Source: Jimgerdemannia flammicorona (lineage: Eukaryota > Mucoromycota > Endogonomycetes > Endogonales > Endogonaceae). Taken from it: 17,303 bases of DNA. Position numbers and translations under genes: made by a program. Each line of letters opens with the position of its first letter. Position 1 is the stretch's first letter. Under the pieces are notes generated by a model that was not told the DNA's origin, did not search any database, and saw only the letters and a list, made by a program, of their open reading frames with translations. The stretch is from contig RBNI01002857.1 of NCBI GenBank assembly GCA_003990745.1, positions 1 to 17,303 on the forward strand. Direction: 5' to 3'. Of this stretch, positions 1-8,389 are shown in pieces.

Positions 1-2
1 CA

Positions 3-107
3 GAGGTGGTTTACGGAGGAGCGGAGATGGATGCGGAAGTTAGGACAAGAGCGAGAGATTTGCAACAACAAGTGAAGAGATTGAAGAGGTTTATGGCCAA
101 GAGATAG
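3..107 (+). CDS. C-terminal end of an unknown protein (partial)
   Basis: An open frame enters from the left edge in frame 3 and ends at TAG 105-107. The last residues are highly charged (DAEVRTRARDLQQQVKRLK, then RFMAKR) and would form an amphipathic helix or short coiled coil, as often seen at a protein C-terminus. No family can be named from 34 residues. The flank after the stop is AT-rich and non-coding in appearance. The stretch is short enough to be chance, so confidence is limited. The start lies outside the window. Confidence 0.35.
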   Translation, partial: EVVYGGAEMDAEVRTRARDLQQQVKRLKRFMAKR

Positions 108-739
108 TGAGGTGACGAGTTTGAAATATAGTATTTGGTTTTGCACTGATGATATATATTGTTCTTTAGTTTAGTAATGCTTTAGTTATTATAAAATAAA
201 TAATGAGAGTGTGCTCAAATTATTATAATATTATTTTGTTTAATATTTTCGATAATAAATGCACTAATAGGTTGTTTTATTTGATGAAAAAGCTTGCTCT
301 TATAACTCACTTGAATTTGGCCCTTTTGTGTTCGATTTTAGATCTTTGTGCAGCCGAAATGGCAAGAATTATCACTGGGGTGTGATATAAGTGCTGTCGT
401 AAAAACCGGCCCACAAATAACTCTAATTCGCAACCCGTCTTCCAAACGGGCCACTTCTTTGCCAACAAACCACAAACGTCTGCAGATGATATCTATTACC
501 CTGCCACCATTATACTACCGTCATCCAAAACGTAGAAAGATTATGAGAATATATTAAATTGTTGTCATATTTGCTCACAAGGGGGGGTTTTTATTTTAAT
601 CTATGTAAATTACGATTGCAGTACATATATATCGGATTTCAAAAAGAGAGAATTAACGGTACATCACGGCAATGATCACATCGCGACGTCTTAGGACATC
701 CCAGTCTCGTCTCACATATGTTTGCAATTCCACAAATCA
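108..739. other. Non-coding stretch, no gene seen
   Basis: AT-rich sequence after the terminating frame at 107. Only short overlapping reading frames without protein-like composition occur. There is a G7 run at 591-597. No RNA gene, repeat or transposon terminus was recognised. Confidence 0.5.
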
Positions 740-985
740 TTAAAAGAACTTGATTCCGAAATGTCTGTACATGTTGAGAAAATTGGTTGAAATAAATCCA
801 GTGCTCTTTACCACTACCTTGGAAAGGCGGGTAAGATGTTGCGTATGGAACGCGTTCCCAGACATGTTTTCGAAGTCGTCGGTCTGGCCAAAGTCTGCGA
901 TGAGTGTCCCTCCCGCGACATTAATGGCTCACGTTTATGTCGTGTATGGAACTAAGCGCCTCGGTATTCTGGAACCACTGCAGTA
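740..985 (-). pseudogene. Protein-kinase-like catalytic core fragment
   Basis: On the minus strand, the frame from about 928 to the TAA at 742-740 reads INVAGGTLIADFGQTDDFEN and continues for about 60 residues. The segment GGTLIADFG resembles kinase subdomain VII, with the Mg-binding DFG at 895-887. Just upstream, in another frame, ALSSIHDINVSH resembles the start of the catalytic loop (the IH..NV.H part of subdomain VIb). The HRDxKxxN portion between the two is missing or shifted. No glycine-rich loop, VAIK lysine or APE motif is seen nearby, so this would be a small decayed piece of a kinase gene. The match rests on two short motifs and could be chance. Confidence 0.35.
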
Positions 986-1494
986 AAAAAGAACTTGGAA
1001 CATTTAGGCATTTAAAATGGTTTGCAATGTCCAGCATTTCCTCTGTTCCACTGACATTCGCATAACTGAATATTTATCACTTTTCAATATCCGAGATATG
1101 GTAGATGAAGATGACAACCGTCAGTCAGTGCCAGTCGCTCTGTGACATCATACCTAACTGTAACATACACGGATACTTATGCAACTTCCCTTTCTCTCAC
1201 CTGAACACTATGAACACAAATCCACAAGATTCCAAAAATCCACCCTCTACCTCCAATCCCCCCATTTGGAGCCCAATGCCTCAACACCGTCCCGTCGGTG
1301 CCACGAGTGCCTTCCAAACATCGGCGACACGCAACTTGAGTGGCTTGCCTCATTCTTTGGCGGCGGAGTCAACAAACCTTTCTAGCGCGTATCCATCCTT
1401 GTCCGCCTATCGGGATGCGTCGACGTTGAGTTCGCAAGGCAGTACGGGGAAGCCAAGAACAGACGCAGGAGAATGGAAATAAAAGAGAGAGCAA

Positions 1495-2013
1495 ATGCCC
1501 CATCAAAACAAATTCCACGCAAGAGAGGACTTGCATTACATGTGGATTGGAATGCACCCATTGTGCGGAAGGTGCGGAGGCAACAGAACTGTGGCCGCGG
1601 CGAGAGCGAAGAAGTCGGAGGACCAGGAAGCGTATTCGGAGATTGCGGTCACGACGGGACCGTCAGTACTGGCGAAGAAGAAAAGCGACGATATTGACCT
1701 GGCCGGGCCGGAGGCAGAGAAAATACACAGAGGGGCCAAATTTGTAATGTCAGGGACGGCGAGAACGAGGCAAGGCGAAATGGAAAGGGTAAGTCCCACG
1801 ACAAGGATAAGGGCACCTTTCCCGGCAAGACCGACTATGAAGAATATGGCAGCGCAGAGTATCAGTCAACACACCGGTGTCACTTCTACACCAACCACCC
1901 GCAAGCGAGGCCGACCCAAGGTTGATCGCATGGCCAAGCATAAAACTAGGTCCATTGTCGATAATCCAAGCAGCTGCCGGCGCTCCTCCCGTGTTCGCGT
2001 CCCCATCCACTAA
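1495..2013 (+). CDS. Hypothetical basic protein with an AT-hook motif
   Basis: An open frame of 172 codons from ATG 1495 to TAA 2013. It is basic, and TTRKRGRPKVDRMAKHK contains a canonical AT-hook core (KRGRPK, residues 137-142, DNA about 1903-1920), a minor-groove binder of AT-rich DNA found in chromatin proteins. A CGRC pair lies near residues 24-27. The start is uncertain: two other frames are also open here. Frame 2 (about 1430-1747) holds a CITCGLECTHC cysteine cluster followed by a very Arg-rich stretch. Frame 3 holds ARQYGEAKNRRRRMEIKERA. A consensus donor GTAAGT lies at 1789-1794, so the real gene may be spliced across frames. Overlap of three open frames is also expected by chance in GC-rich DNA. 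Confidence 0.35.
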   Translation: MPHQNKFHAREDLHYMWIGMHPLCGRCGGNRTVAAARAKKSEDQEAYSEIAVTTGPSVLAKKKSDDIDLAGPEAEKIHRGAKFVMSGTARTRQGEMERVSPTTRIRAPFPARPTMKNMAAQSISQHTGVTSTPTTRKRGRPKVDRMAKHKTRSIVDNPSSCRRSSRVRVPIH

Positions 2014-2349
2014 AATCCCAACGTCGACAAAATGGTTAGGTCTACCAACAACTATGATAGGATGCCGCCTCCCGAGCTCTGGCCTCGCGCCGCCAAGCGT
2101 CAGCGTAACGCTCCTAGACAACCAGACCCCCGTGTCTCCCATGACAAGCAATAGAGCGACCGCAGCGCAGGTGCGACACCAACGCCAATGCCATGCAGGT
2201 CATCATACATTGAGTACCTGTGCATATATTTTAGTAACTATAGCATACAGTCTATCACCACCGCCCCTGAACTCGTCACGATGCTCCCTAAAGAATCCCT
2301 CAAGCGGTTCGGGCTTCTTGTCTATGATGTCCTGTAGGTCACCTGCACA

Positions 2350-3009
2350 TTAAGGGAGGAATTTAGTGGAATTGTATCTGGATATACGTAACGACACATA
2401 AACGGGCCTACCAGGAGTAAAATCTGCGCCGCCCAATTTGACATACTCAAAGAAATCGAGCAGGGTTTCAATATGAGTGTTCGTAAGGTGCTTCCTCAGC
2501 GGCCTGCCGCGGGGGAACTTGCCATCACGATCGCGGCGGTTGCCGTCGCGCTCTCCGTCGTCATCATCGTCCATCGTGACGCTCATCGTCCCGGCGCTCA
2601 CCTCCGCGCCTACCATGCTTCCCATCCTCATCGCACCACTTCTCTAGTTCCTCTCTCATCTCGGAACGCGACACATCCTTGAACCGGATCTCGCACTCAC
2701 CAATCGCGTCGCCGAGAATGCACGCTATCTCATCGTCGCAAACGGCCTCGAAGCCCGTGAGGCAGTACACGCGGCGGTGGTGGCGCTCGTCTATGAGAAA
2801 CCCTGCAAGGTTTCCTTAACATGGGCCCGGGCCTGGGCGCAGCCATGGTCACCGTGATGGTCGCCGTTGCGGTAGTGGCGAGTCAGGGCGAAGTAGGTGG
2901 CGCGGCAGACGACGCGCTCGTCCTGAATTGTGGGGGCCCAGAGGAGGAAATATTGCTGGAGAAAGTCGAGACTGCATATGTGTTTGCGGGGATTTCGCGA
3001 GGGAATCAT
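2350..3009 (-). CDS. Unrecognised protein gene, probably with short introns
   Basis: Three consecutive minus-strand frames look like parts of one protein. ATG 3009 opens MIPSRNPRKHICSLDFLQQY and continues with YFLLWAPTIQDERVVCRATY. That frame hits a stop near 2794. A 50-nt intron with GTGACC donor at 2852 and TTGCAG acceptor ending at 2803 would move it into the next frame, which reads GFLIDERHHRRVYCLTGFEA and then an acidic/basic helix (MREELEKWCDEDGK). A second shift leads to the last frame, ending at TAA near 2352-2350 after HIETLLDFFEYVKLGGADF. This could be a 49-nt intron with GTGAGC at 2601 and a weak GAG acceptor at 2553, or an indel in the GATGATGACGAC repeat. The introns are inferred. 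No family is recognised; loss by frameshift is the alternative. Confidence 0.4.
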
Positions 3010-3254
3010 TAGATGTGTTTAGATGTGTTTGGCGTCGACGTGTGTGAGCAGCCTGATGTGAAATGAAAATGTTTTCCTGAAGATGCACCACTTTCCCCTG
3101 GTGAAGTTGTCCTTGAGGCTCTCAAGCTCCCTGAATTCGCAAAGGTTCCTGAGCTAGACTCGGCGCCGATCCCGAAAAGCATGCCGACGATACTGGTGGT
3201 ACTGGTGCTGGCGCTGGCGTTGGAGCTGGCGGTAGCGGTATTGCGGGATTTCAC
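3009..3254 (-). CDS. Possible upstream exon(s) or leader ORF, Ser/Thr-rich
   Basis: Two minus-strand frames precede the ATG at 3009. One is Ser/Thr-rich, contains MLFGIGAESSSGTFANSG and ends at TAA 3011-3009. The other reads EFRELESLKDNFTRGKWCIF then RKTFSFHIRLLTHVDAKHI and stops two codons before the downstream start region. The second looks more protein-like and may be an exon of the same gene, entered through the CTCAG acceptor-like site near 3150. A tandem duplication of ACACATCTAA sits at the junction. Which frame is used, if either, cannot be decided from sequence alone. Confidence 0.25.
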   Translation of the reverse strand: MKSRNTATASSNASASTSTTSIVGMLFGIGAESSSGTFANSGSLRASRTTSPGESGASSGKHFHFTSGCSHTSTPNTSKHI

Positions 3255-3360
3255 TTTTTTTTATTTTTAGAGAGGGTTGGTTAGATGTTTTTTTGGGGGG
3301 AAGGGGGGGGGAGAAGGAGGGAGGGAGAGTCGTTTGGCTGTTGTGTGATGGAGAGAGAGT
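3255..3360 (-). promoter_or_regulatory. Pyrimidine-rich leader or promoter region
   Basis: On the minus strand this stretch is dominated by C and T, with long C runs (plus-strand G runs at about 3295-3311) and CT blocks such as CTCTCCCTCCCTCCTTCTC. CT-rich leaders upstream of start codons are common in filamentous fungi, and it sits directly 5' of the putative minus-strand gene. It may equally be simple low-complexity DNA. Confidence 0.25.
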
Positions 3361-3411
3361 TACGTTGGAATGGGGTTTTTATATGAGAATGTCCCTTGTG
3401 CACCAAATATT

Positions 3412-4240
3412 CTACCCTGCATGCATAATTACATACATTAAATGTCGGCGTGCATGGTTAAAAAAGTACCAGTAGCGCAACGGTGTCATTTGTTGCACCT
3501 CTTTCACACGCTTGTCCATGCATTCGATATGATTATCGACCTCTCGCGGGGTTACCGAAGCTACAATTGGTTGATGATTCCATTTTGTCAATTTATATTT
3601 TTCCGAGGACATCTGTTGCAAGAATCCACGGATAAACTACACATTGGCAAGCCAATACAACCTGTTTTTATGTAAATTGTCCATTTGCATGCTGATACAG
3701 AAATGAATTCTGCTGGATTCCCAAATATTCTGATTAATCATACACACGTACATCGCTGGCCAAACTATTGAAGTATTCCATCATAACCCATCACAGCCCA
3801 TAAACTCACCCAGTACAACGAGCATTGCCGGATAACATGGTTAAAATGTAATTTTACCTAGATCGACGTGTATGGTGTTGAAATGCGAACAAGAAACAAG
3901 AAACAAAGACTAGTTAGAAATCACTTTCCCGAATTTGTCATTCCCAATTTCGTCACTCTCATACACATCAAGAAGCTTACAATTCTTTTATTGGAGACAA
4001 TTGCTCTTTTGTGGTGATGTCACGGGATCAAACCAATCAGTAAGAATACTACGATATTCAGCCGACGATTCCGTTGCCATGGTTGCTCACCTGGAGATAT
4101 TTTAATTATCCCGGGAATGGTTATGCCCGTAATTTGCTAACAGCCAGTCAATACAAGACACTCGAGTGTAATCGTGAGACAGTTGGAGAATTGTAGTATA
4201 GACGTATTCACAGTCATTGAGCTCGATAACCTTTAGAAAC
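3412..4240. other. Intergenic stretch, no gene supported
   Basis: Two opposed short frames (about 69 and 77 codons) overlap at 3412-3675, but neither has recognisable motifs. The remainder to 4240 has frequent stops in all frames. An ACAAGAAACAAGAAACAAAG direct repeat lies near 3890. Nothing else is identified. Confidence 0.45.
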
Positions 4241-4243
4241 AGG

Positions 4244-4860
4244 TTAGAGTCTAATGGCGCTCAGGATGTCGTCAGATATATGATCGAGGGAGGACTGCCT
4301 GTTGATCTCTCGAGATAGGCGAAGGGTCAGGAGATTTGGGAAGAGTTTGACTAGGTCGCAATTGTGCTGTTCATCGATCCCGGATATGTCCGTAAGGTCC
4401 AACCTGGTCAGACCCGCCCAGCTTTTTGCAGCATTATATAACTCCTCGCTGCGGAAACTATTTCGATGGTGAATTCGCCGAGGTGTTGCCACATCGTTCC
4501 CATGCTCATGATGATGGCATCATATATCCTTGTCAACGGACATCTGAAAATTTTAAGCGAGATAATATAAGGACATGAGTCCACGAGAGTGCGGAGGACG
4601 ACCACCGGGTTTAAGGTTTCCGAAACACGCGAGATGCAGATTGTATGGGCTCTGTGGCTAATTCGGGATTTTTGCACAGTTTGCGAAGGTGTTGAAAGAT
4701 GTCCCGATAACAGCCGAAGTGGAGATTCGAGTATAGCAGACACTTCGCGAGATTGTGCCACGATGACTCGACGACAGCGAAGTTGCGCATGTTCCGGTCA
4801 TAGCCGTTGTCGGTCTTTACGAATCCCAGCATCATCGCGGCTACTCCCACCAGGGAATGA
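4244..4860 (-). pseudogene. F-box/LRR-type protein fragment A
   Basis: Reading the minus strand from about 4850: SWHNLAKCLLYSNLHFG, then IFQHLRKLCKNPELA. This resembles the segment just after the F-box in fungal F-box/LRR proteins, where a Trp-containing helix is followed by 'LLYxxLHF' and a run of helices. After a shift, a segment from about 4660 reads RTLVDSCPYIISLKIFRCPL. After another shift, from 4492, it reads SWAGLTRLDLTDISGID and LVKLFPNLLTLRLSREINR, which are leucine-rich repeat units, ending at TAA 4246-4244. Such proteins are usually substrate receptors of SCF ubiquitin ligases. The F-box itself is not seen. At least two frame changes, either introns or decay, separate the pieces. 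Fragments B and C share the LRR part. Confidence 0.5.
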
Positions 4861-4869
4861 GTAGGTCTG

Positions 4870-5340
4870 CCTGCAACAGTGTCACATACACTTCAGCCTC
4901 GCTCATACTTTCTAAGCTCTGAAAAAGCGTCGACTCCATCATACGCAACTTGTCAGTCTTCAGCAATTTCCATCAAGTCCCGCGCAGGGAAATCCGGGTA
5001 CGCCTTCTGTACCACTTGTTGTGCTCGTAATTTGCGACATGTCAGTAAGACCATGTGTGTCGGAGAGAGAGTTCTGGAAATGGCAAACAAAAAAGCTATT
5101 AAAAGGTATTCCAACTCGGTCGATGAAAAAGGTACCGACGCAACTCGAAAATCTTCTGTTTGTTGGGTTGAAGATATCTTACAGAAGTATCCGATGCGTA
5201 GGTGTTGATGGCCGGTGCCCCCGAAGCCTTGTGAGAAGGTCGTTGGACTCTTGCGTCGGACGGTTTTGATATATCCTTGTGACTGCAAATCATCGGTGAC
5301 ATATATTCAATAACTCGTGATACACCGGAAAGCATGGCTT
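4870..5340. other. Stretch between fragments A and B, uncertain coding
   Basis: Several overlapping frames exist. On the minus strand, 4953-5288 is open for 111 codons and ends in a fairly protein-like MVLLTCRKLRAQQVVQKAYP. No motif is recognised. Its position between two F-box/LRR fragments on the same strand suggests it could be more of the same decayed genes, such as intron or N-terminal sequence, but nothing proves this. Confidence 0.3.
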
Positions 5341-5483
5341 TGCCAGGTCAGGCTCCAGTCACAATAAGATCCAACCCGGCAAAATTGAGCTCGATGCCCA
5401 CCCAAGTTTTGAAGAAGTGTGAGAAAACATGCAGCGGCTGGATGCAACTCTTGCTGGACAGGGAGAAGTGCCGCAGGACGGCG

Positions 5484-5995
5484 TCATAGTAGTTGGAAGA
5501 TCTGAATAACACCAAACAACCTGCTCCCAGGTGGGGAAGGACAGGATGTGCATAAGGAGTCGCAGATGGCGATTGCCAAGGCATGAGTGTGCCGAAGACC
5601 AAGATTTACCTGCACCCCCGTCATGAAGAGACACTCCAGGGTGTCGGCGAGACTTTTAAAACACTCGAGGATGGAGTTGTTGAACTCGATTATATTATTG
5701 AGAAATCGGCGTGTGGGATACTGATCGCGCATAGGAAACCGTCTGACATGCGGTCAGGACAGGCGAAGGCTGCGAGGGTTTGGAAAGAGCTTGATAATTT
5801 CGCAGTACTCGAGCACACCGATCCCTGAGATGTCGGTGAGGTCCAAGTGGGACTGCCGTCAGATGCATGGGTGCCGTAGAGGTAGTGGAATGCCATTTCG
5901 TCGAAGGATGAATGCGAGACGTTAACGTATCGAAGGGGTGGCAGGCGGCGATGACTTCGACGATGGTAATACCCAAAATCCGCTTGCATTCGGTG
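5484..5995 (-). pseudogene. F-box/LRR-type protein fragment B
   Basis: Minus strand from about 5990: a frame with RYVNVSHSSFDEMAFHYLYG shifts into HLDLTDISGIGVLEYCEIIK then LFPNPRSLRLS, which matches fragment A (LTRLDLTDISGID ... LVKLFPNLLTLRLS) almost unit for unit. After a TGA codon the same frame continues RDQYPTRRFLNNIIEFNNSI and LECFKSLADTLECLFMTG, further LRR-like helices and strands, and stops near 5484. The in-frame stop after RLS and the frame change before HLDL argue for a pseudogene. Role as for fragment A: probable LRR half of an SCF substrate receptor. No F-box is seen. Confidence 0.45.
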
Positions 5996-6019
5996 AGCAG
6001 AGACTATAACAGAAATTAA

Positions 6020-6285
6020 GTATCGACGGGTTCATAAGTCACATGCAGTTGTTGAACTCAATTATTTTAAGAGACTGGTTCGTTTTAGTGATCGCGCTCA
6101 TGAGACCATCCGATATAAAATCGTGCGACGATTGCCGATTGACCTCGCGTGAGAGACGAAAGCTTCGAAGATTTGGAAATTGCTTAATATTGTAACATAT
6201 CCATGCTCGTGATTGTCCCTCAGGTCCAACCTGGTCAGACTTGCTCAGCTTTTTGCAGCATTAATAAACACCTCGTCGTGATTAC
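6020..6285 (-). pseudogene. F-box/LRR-type protein fragment C
   Basis: Minus strand from about 6280: INAAKS, then after a TGA ASLTRLDLRDNHEHG, then in a shifted frame KQFPNLRSFRLSREVNRQSS and HDFISDGLMSAITKTN, ending LKIIEFNNCM and TGA. This aligns with fragment A (AAKSWAGLTRLDL..., FPNLLTLRLSREINRQSS, HISDDILSAI) and with fragment B (IIEFNNSI). The first stop replaces the Trp of AAKSW in fragment A (TGG to TGA). It is the most decayed of the three copies and carries only the LRR segment. Confidence 0.45.
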
Positions 6286-6293
6286 TTAAGATG

Positions 6294-6584
6294 TCGGCTT
6301 GATCGAGATCTTCTCGTCCTCGTCCTTGTCCTCCGACGCGTCGTCTGCAATCCTCACTTCGTCGTCTTCGTCACGAGTTTTATCACAGTGCTGGCGATAA
6401 TAGGTGGAAATGGAGGCATCTGAGTTGCAGTGGAGCGTGCGCGTTCTGAAATGTGGTTGGGTTGGTTGGCAGAGGAGGACAAGATTAATACCAGTGAGTG
6501 GAATGAGAATCGCGTAATTGGATAAGATGCTTCATAAAATCCTTGCGCCATCCCTCCCACCCATCCCACTTACACACGTGCCAT
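6294..6584 (-). CDS. Possible small spliced gene with acidic C-terminus
   Basis: A consensus donor GTAAGT (6573-6568) and acceptor TTTCAG (ending 6446) could bound a 128-nt intron on the minus strand with a pyrimidine-rich 3' part. Joining ATG 6584 (ATG GCA CGT GT) to the exon after 6446 gives one open frame of about 50 codons. It contains STYYRQHCDKTRDEDDE and an acidic tail DASEDKDEDEKISIKPTS, and ends at TAA near 6296. The splice signals are good but the exon is tiny and no family is recognised. It could instead be a distal part of a neighbouring broken gene. Confidence 0.2.
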
Positions 6585-6604
6585 CCGCCTCTACCATTTC
6601 CTAT

Positions 6605-6875
6605 TCAGTAGAGCCAGGTCTGTTCAATATGCATGAGGTCTGGTTCGTTTTTCGCAGCGAGGCTGTCTTGCATTGCTGGGTCAGACGCATCAAACGCACG
6701 CATCTCCGACGCTGCCATCGCGTGAGATAGGGGCCGAGATGTTTTGGGCCAGGTTCGATAGGTTAGATGAGTCTGGTGAGAGAAGCCATACCATTTTTCA
6801 GCCATACGCTCAATGTCTAGTATCGCAACTTGTGATAAGTCCTCCTCGAACCACTTGAACAGGGTGAAGGGGCGG
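6605..6875 (-). CDS. Unknown protein fragment D
   Basis: After a TAA near 6881 the minus frame is open for about 88 codons: RPFTLFKWFEEDLSQVAILD, IERMAEKWYGFSHQTHLTY, then a polar, Ala-rich tail ending TWLY and TGA (6607-6605). The composition is protein-like and it has a degraded relative at 7240-7400 (fragment E). No domain is recognised. No good initiator lies at the upstream end except an internal ATG at 6805, so it may be an exon or a truncated gene. Confidence 0.3.
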
Positions 6876-6884
6876 GGTTACTTT

Positions 6885-7055
6885 GAGGACAGACGGTCTA
6901 TCGATTGTAGCTTGAAGGTTATTCTGTTCGAAATCGCGGAGTAAATGTAATTTCGGGTATGGTGTTTGGAGTGAATGTAGTGTTGGACATAGAGTTGGGA
7001 ATGGATATAGCATCAGGTGGATGTAGTGTCGGAGAGTAGAATTATTCATTTTCAA
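6885..7055 (-). other. Stretch between fragments D and E with a degenerate short-period pattern
   Basis: The plus strand shows a loose period (GGATATAGCATCAGG, GGATGTAGTGTCGG, GAATGTAGTGTTGG) suggesting a degenerate minisatellite of roughly 18-24 bp. A minus-strand frame of 81 codons across it is rich in His, Leu and Tyr because of this repeat and is probably not a gene. Confidence 0.3.
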
Positions 7056-7482
7056 GATAGTCGGGGGTGTATATAGGTCTTGGGAAGGGTCTTGGCACCA
7101 TCGGCGTGCAACTTGAGCTTGACGCGTTTATCTTTGGTAGGAATTGCCCAGGGATAGTTGGTGATCGACAAAGAGAAAAGATAACAGCCTCTTCAAGCTC
7201 CATAGGGGTGCCATTGCCACAGGAAGGAGGGGGGCCGAGATCTTTTAAGCCAGGATTAATAGGTTGGATGAGTCCGGCGTGCGGAGCAAAAGAAGCCATA
7301 ACATTTTCAACATACGCCCACCTCCTCCCTGCCCGTATCGCACCTGCCTGAAAATCTCCGAATTCCAGATTATTTGCGTTGAATGGCAGGCCGCGCGTAC
7401 CCCGTAACCTCATAAGTGTTGATACTTCCTTCGGTGGCGTCGTCATTCGGTCAGACTCGGCAATTAGCTTCGCGCCACGCAA
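7042..7482 (-). pseudogene. Unknown protein fragment E, related to D
   Basis: A 146-codon minus-strand frame from a TTG at 7482 to TAA near 7042. It starts AKLIAESDRMTTPPKEVST and is Pro/Ser-rich towards its end. In a shifted frame, positions about 7240-7340 read CYGFFCSARRTHPTY, a stop, then SWLKRSRPP. This mirrors fragment D (WYGFSHQTHLTYRTWPKTSRPL), so the DNA is duplicated while the frame is not kept. The long open frame may therefore be accidental. No family or function is recognised. Confidence 0.3.
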
Positions 7483-7536
7483 GTGGCTTGGGGGCGATGT
7501 GGCGGAGAATTCTCACAGCGTCCTGTATAGAATAGG

Positions 7537-7591
7537 AGGAGGTGAATAAAAAAAAAAAAAAAAGGAGGGGGGGAAGGGGGAGAGGGGGGAA

Positions 7592-7623
<32 letters not shown>

Positions 7624-7725
7624 GGAGGGGATAAAAAGTGTTTAAAAAAAAAAAAAAAAAAAAAAAGTGTTAGACAGTGGTCAGGAAGGAAAGAGGAAAG
7701 AGGAAAGAGGAAAAAGGAAAGATGA
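7537..7725. repeat. Long polypurine tract with A and G homopolymers
   Basis: The plus strand is almost entirely purine. It holds an A-run around 7548-7563, mixed G/A, an A-run of about 25 ending near 7615, a G-run, another long A-run around 7645-7666, and then GGAAAGA microsatellite units (about 7685-7720). Only a few T or C bases interrupt it. Such tracts can form triplex (H-DNA) structures and are prone to length error in assemblies. Confidence 0.85.
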
Positions 7726-8389
7726 GGAATTAACTCACGGCTTCGTTGTCGATATCAAGGAGGTTGTCTTAGTCATGGAAAGAATTGTTTGGTAAAGATG
7801 ACGAGGGACATTTTGACGTGAGATGAAGTTTTGGGGATACGCACTTAGCAAGGAGAGGAGAGGATATTTTAGCATGATCGAGTGAGATGAGGACTCGATC
7901 TTTGAGTCCCCGAAAATCCCACCTGGAATGATTGACCAAACCTGTCGACCTCATCAGTCTGTCTGGATGGTGAAGTGTTTTTCTGTGAGATAGTAGTAGC
8001 ACTATTTTACTCCAAGATGACTGTGAGATATTTCAACTTATAGAATTTATATTTCCTTTCTCCTTTACAGATTCCTCAGCTAAGATATGCAATCATATAT
8101 TTTACCTTATCTTTTTTTTTATATAAGAGCTACTCCTAAATATCATCTAAAAAGTGAATTCTTCAGAATAGTTAGGTCTTCTCAAGAAGAAGTCTAGATT
8201 AATCTAATCTTAAGTTAATTGAATACTTATTATTATTTACTTATCTATTTAAATTTAGTATCTTTTTGAAATATATTATAGATGAGGCTTATAATATTGT
8301 AATAAATTTTCTATAGTAGTAAGATAGTTGATCTGAATTAGGAATAATAATCAGAAGATAGACATTTGATTATAGTTAGTGCTCACAAA
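7726..8389. other. No gene recognised; composition boundary near 8020
   Basis: A minus frame of 77 codons (7769-8002) has no recognised motif. From about 8020 the sequence turns strongly AT-rich and loses CpG almost completely, marking the start of the repeat-derived block. No terminal inverted repeat or target duplication could be placed at the boundary. Confidence 0.45.

Noticed and set aside
1..20. CAGAGGTGG at the window edge as a transposon end
   Set aside because: It is a short chance match inside an open coding frame with no partner repeat visible.
3465..3560. tRNA-like A-box (TAGCGCAACGG) near 3473
   Set aside because: No matching B-box (GGTTCRANNCC) at the right distance and no cloverleaf could be drawn.
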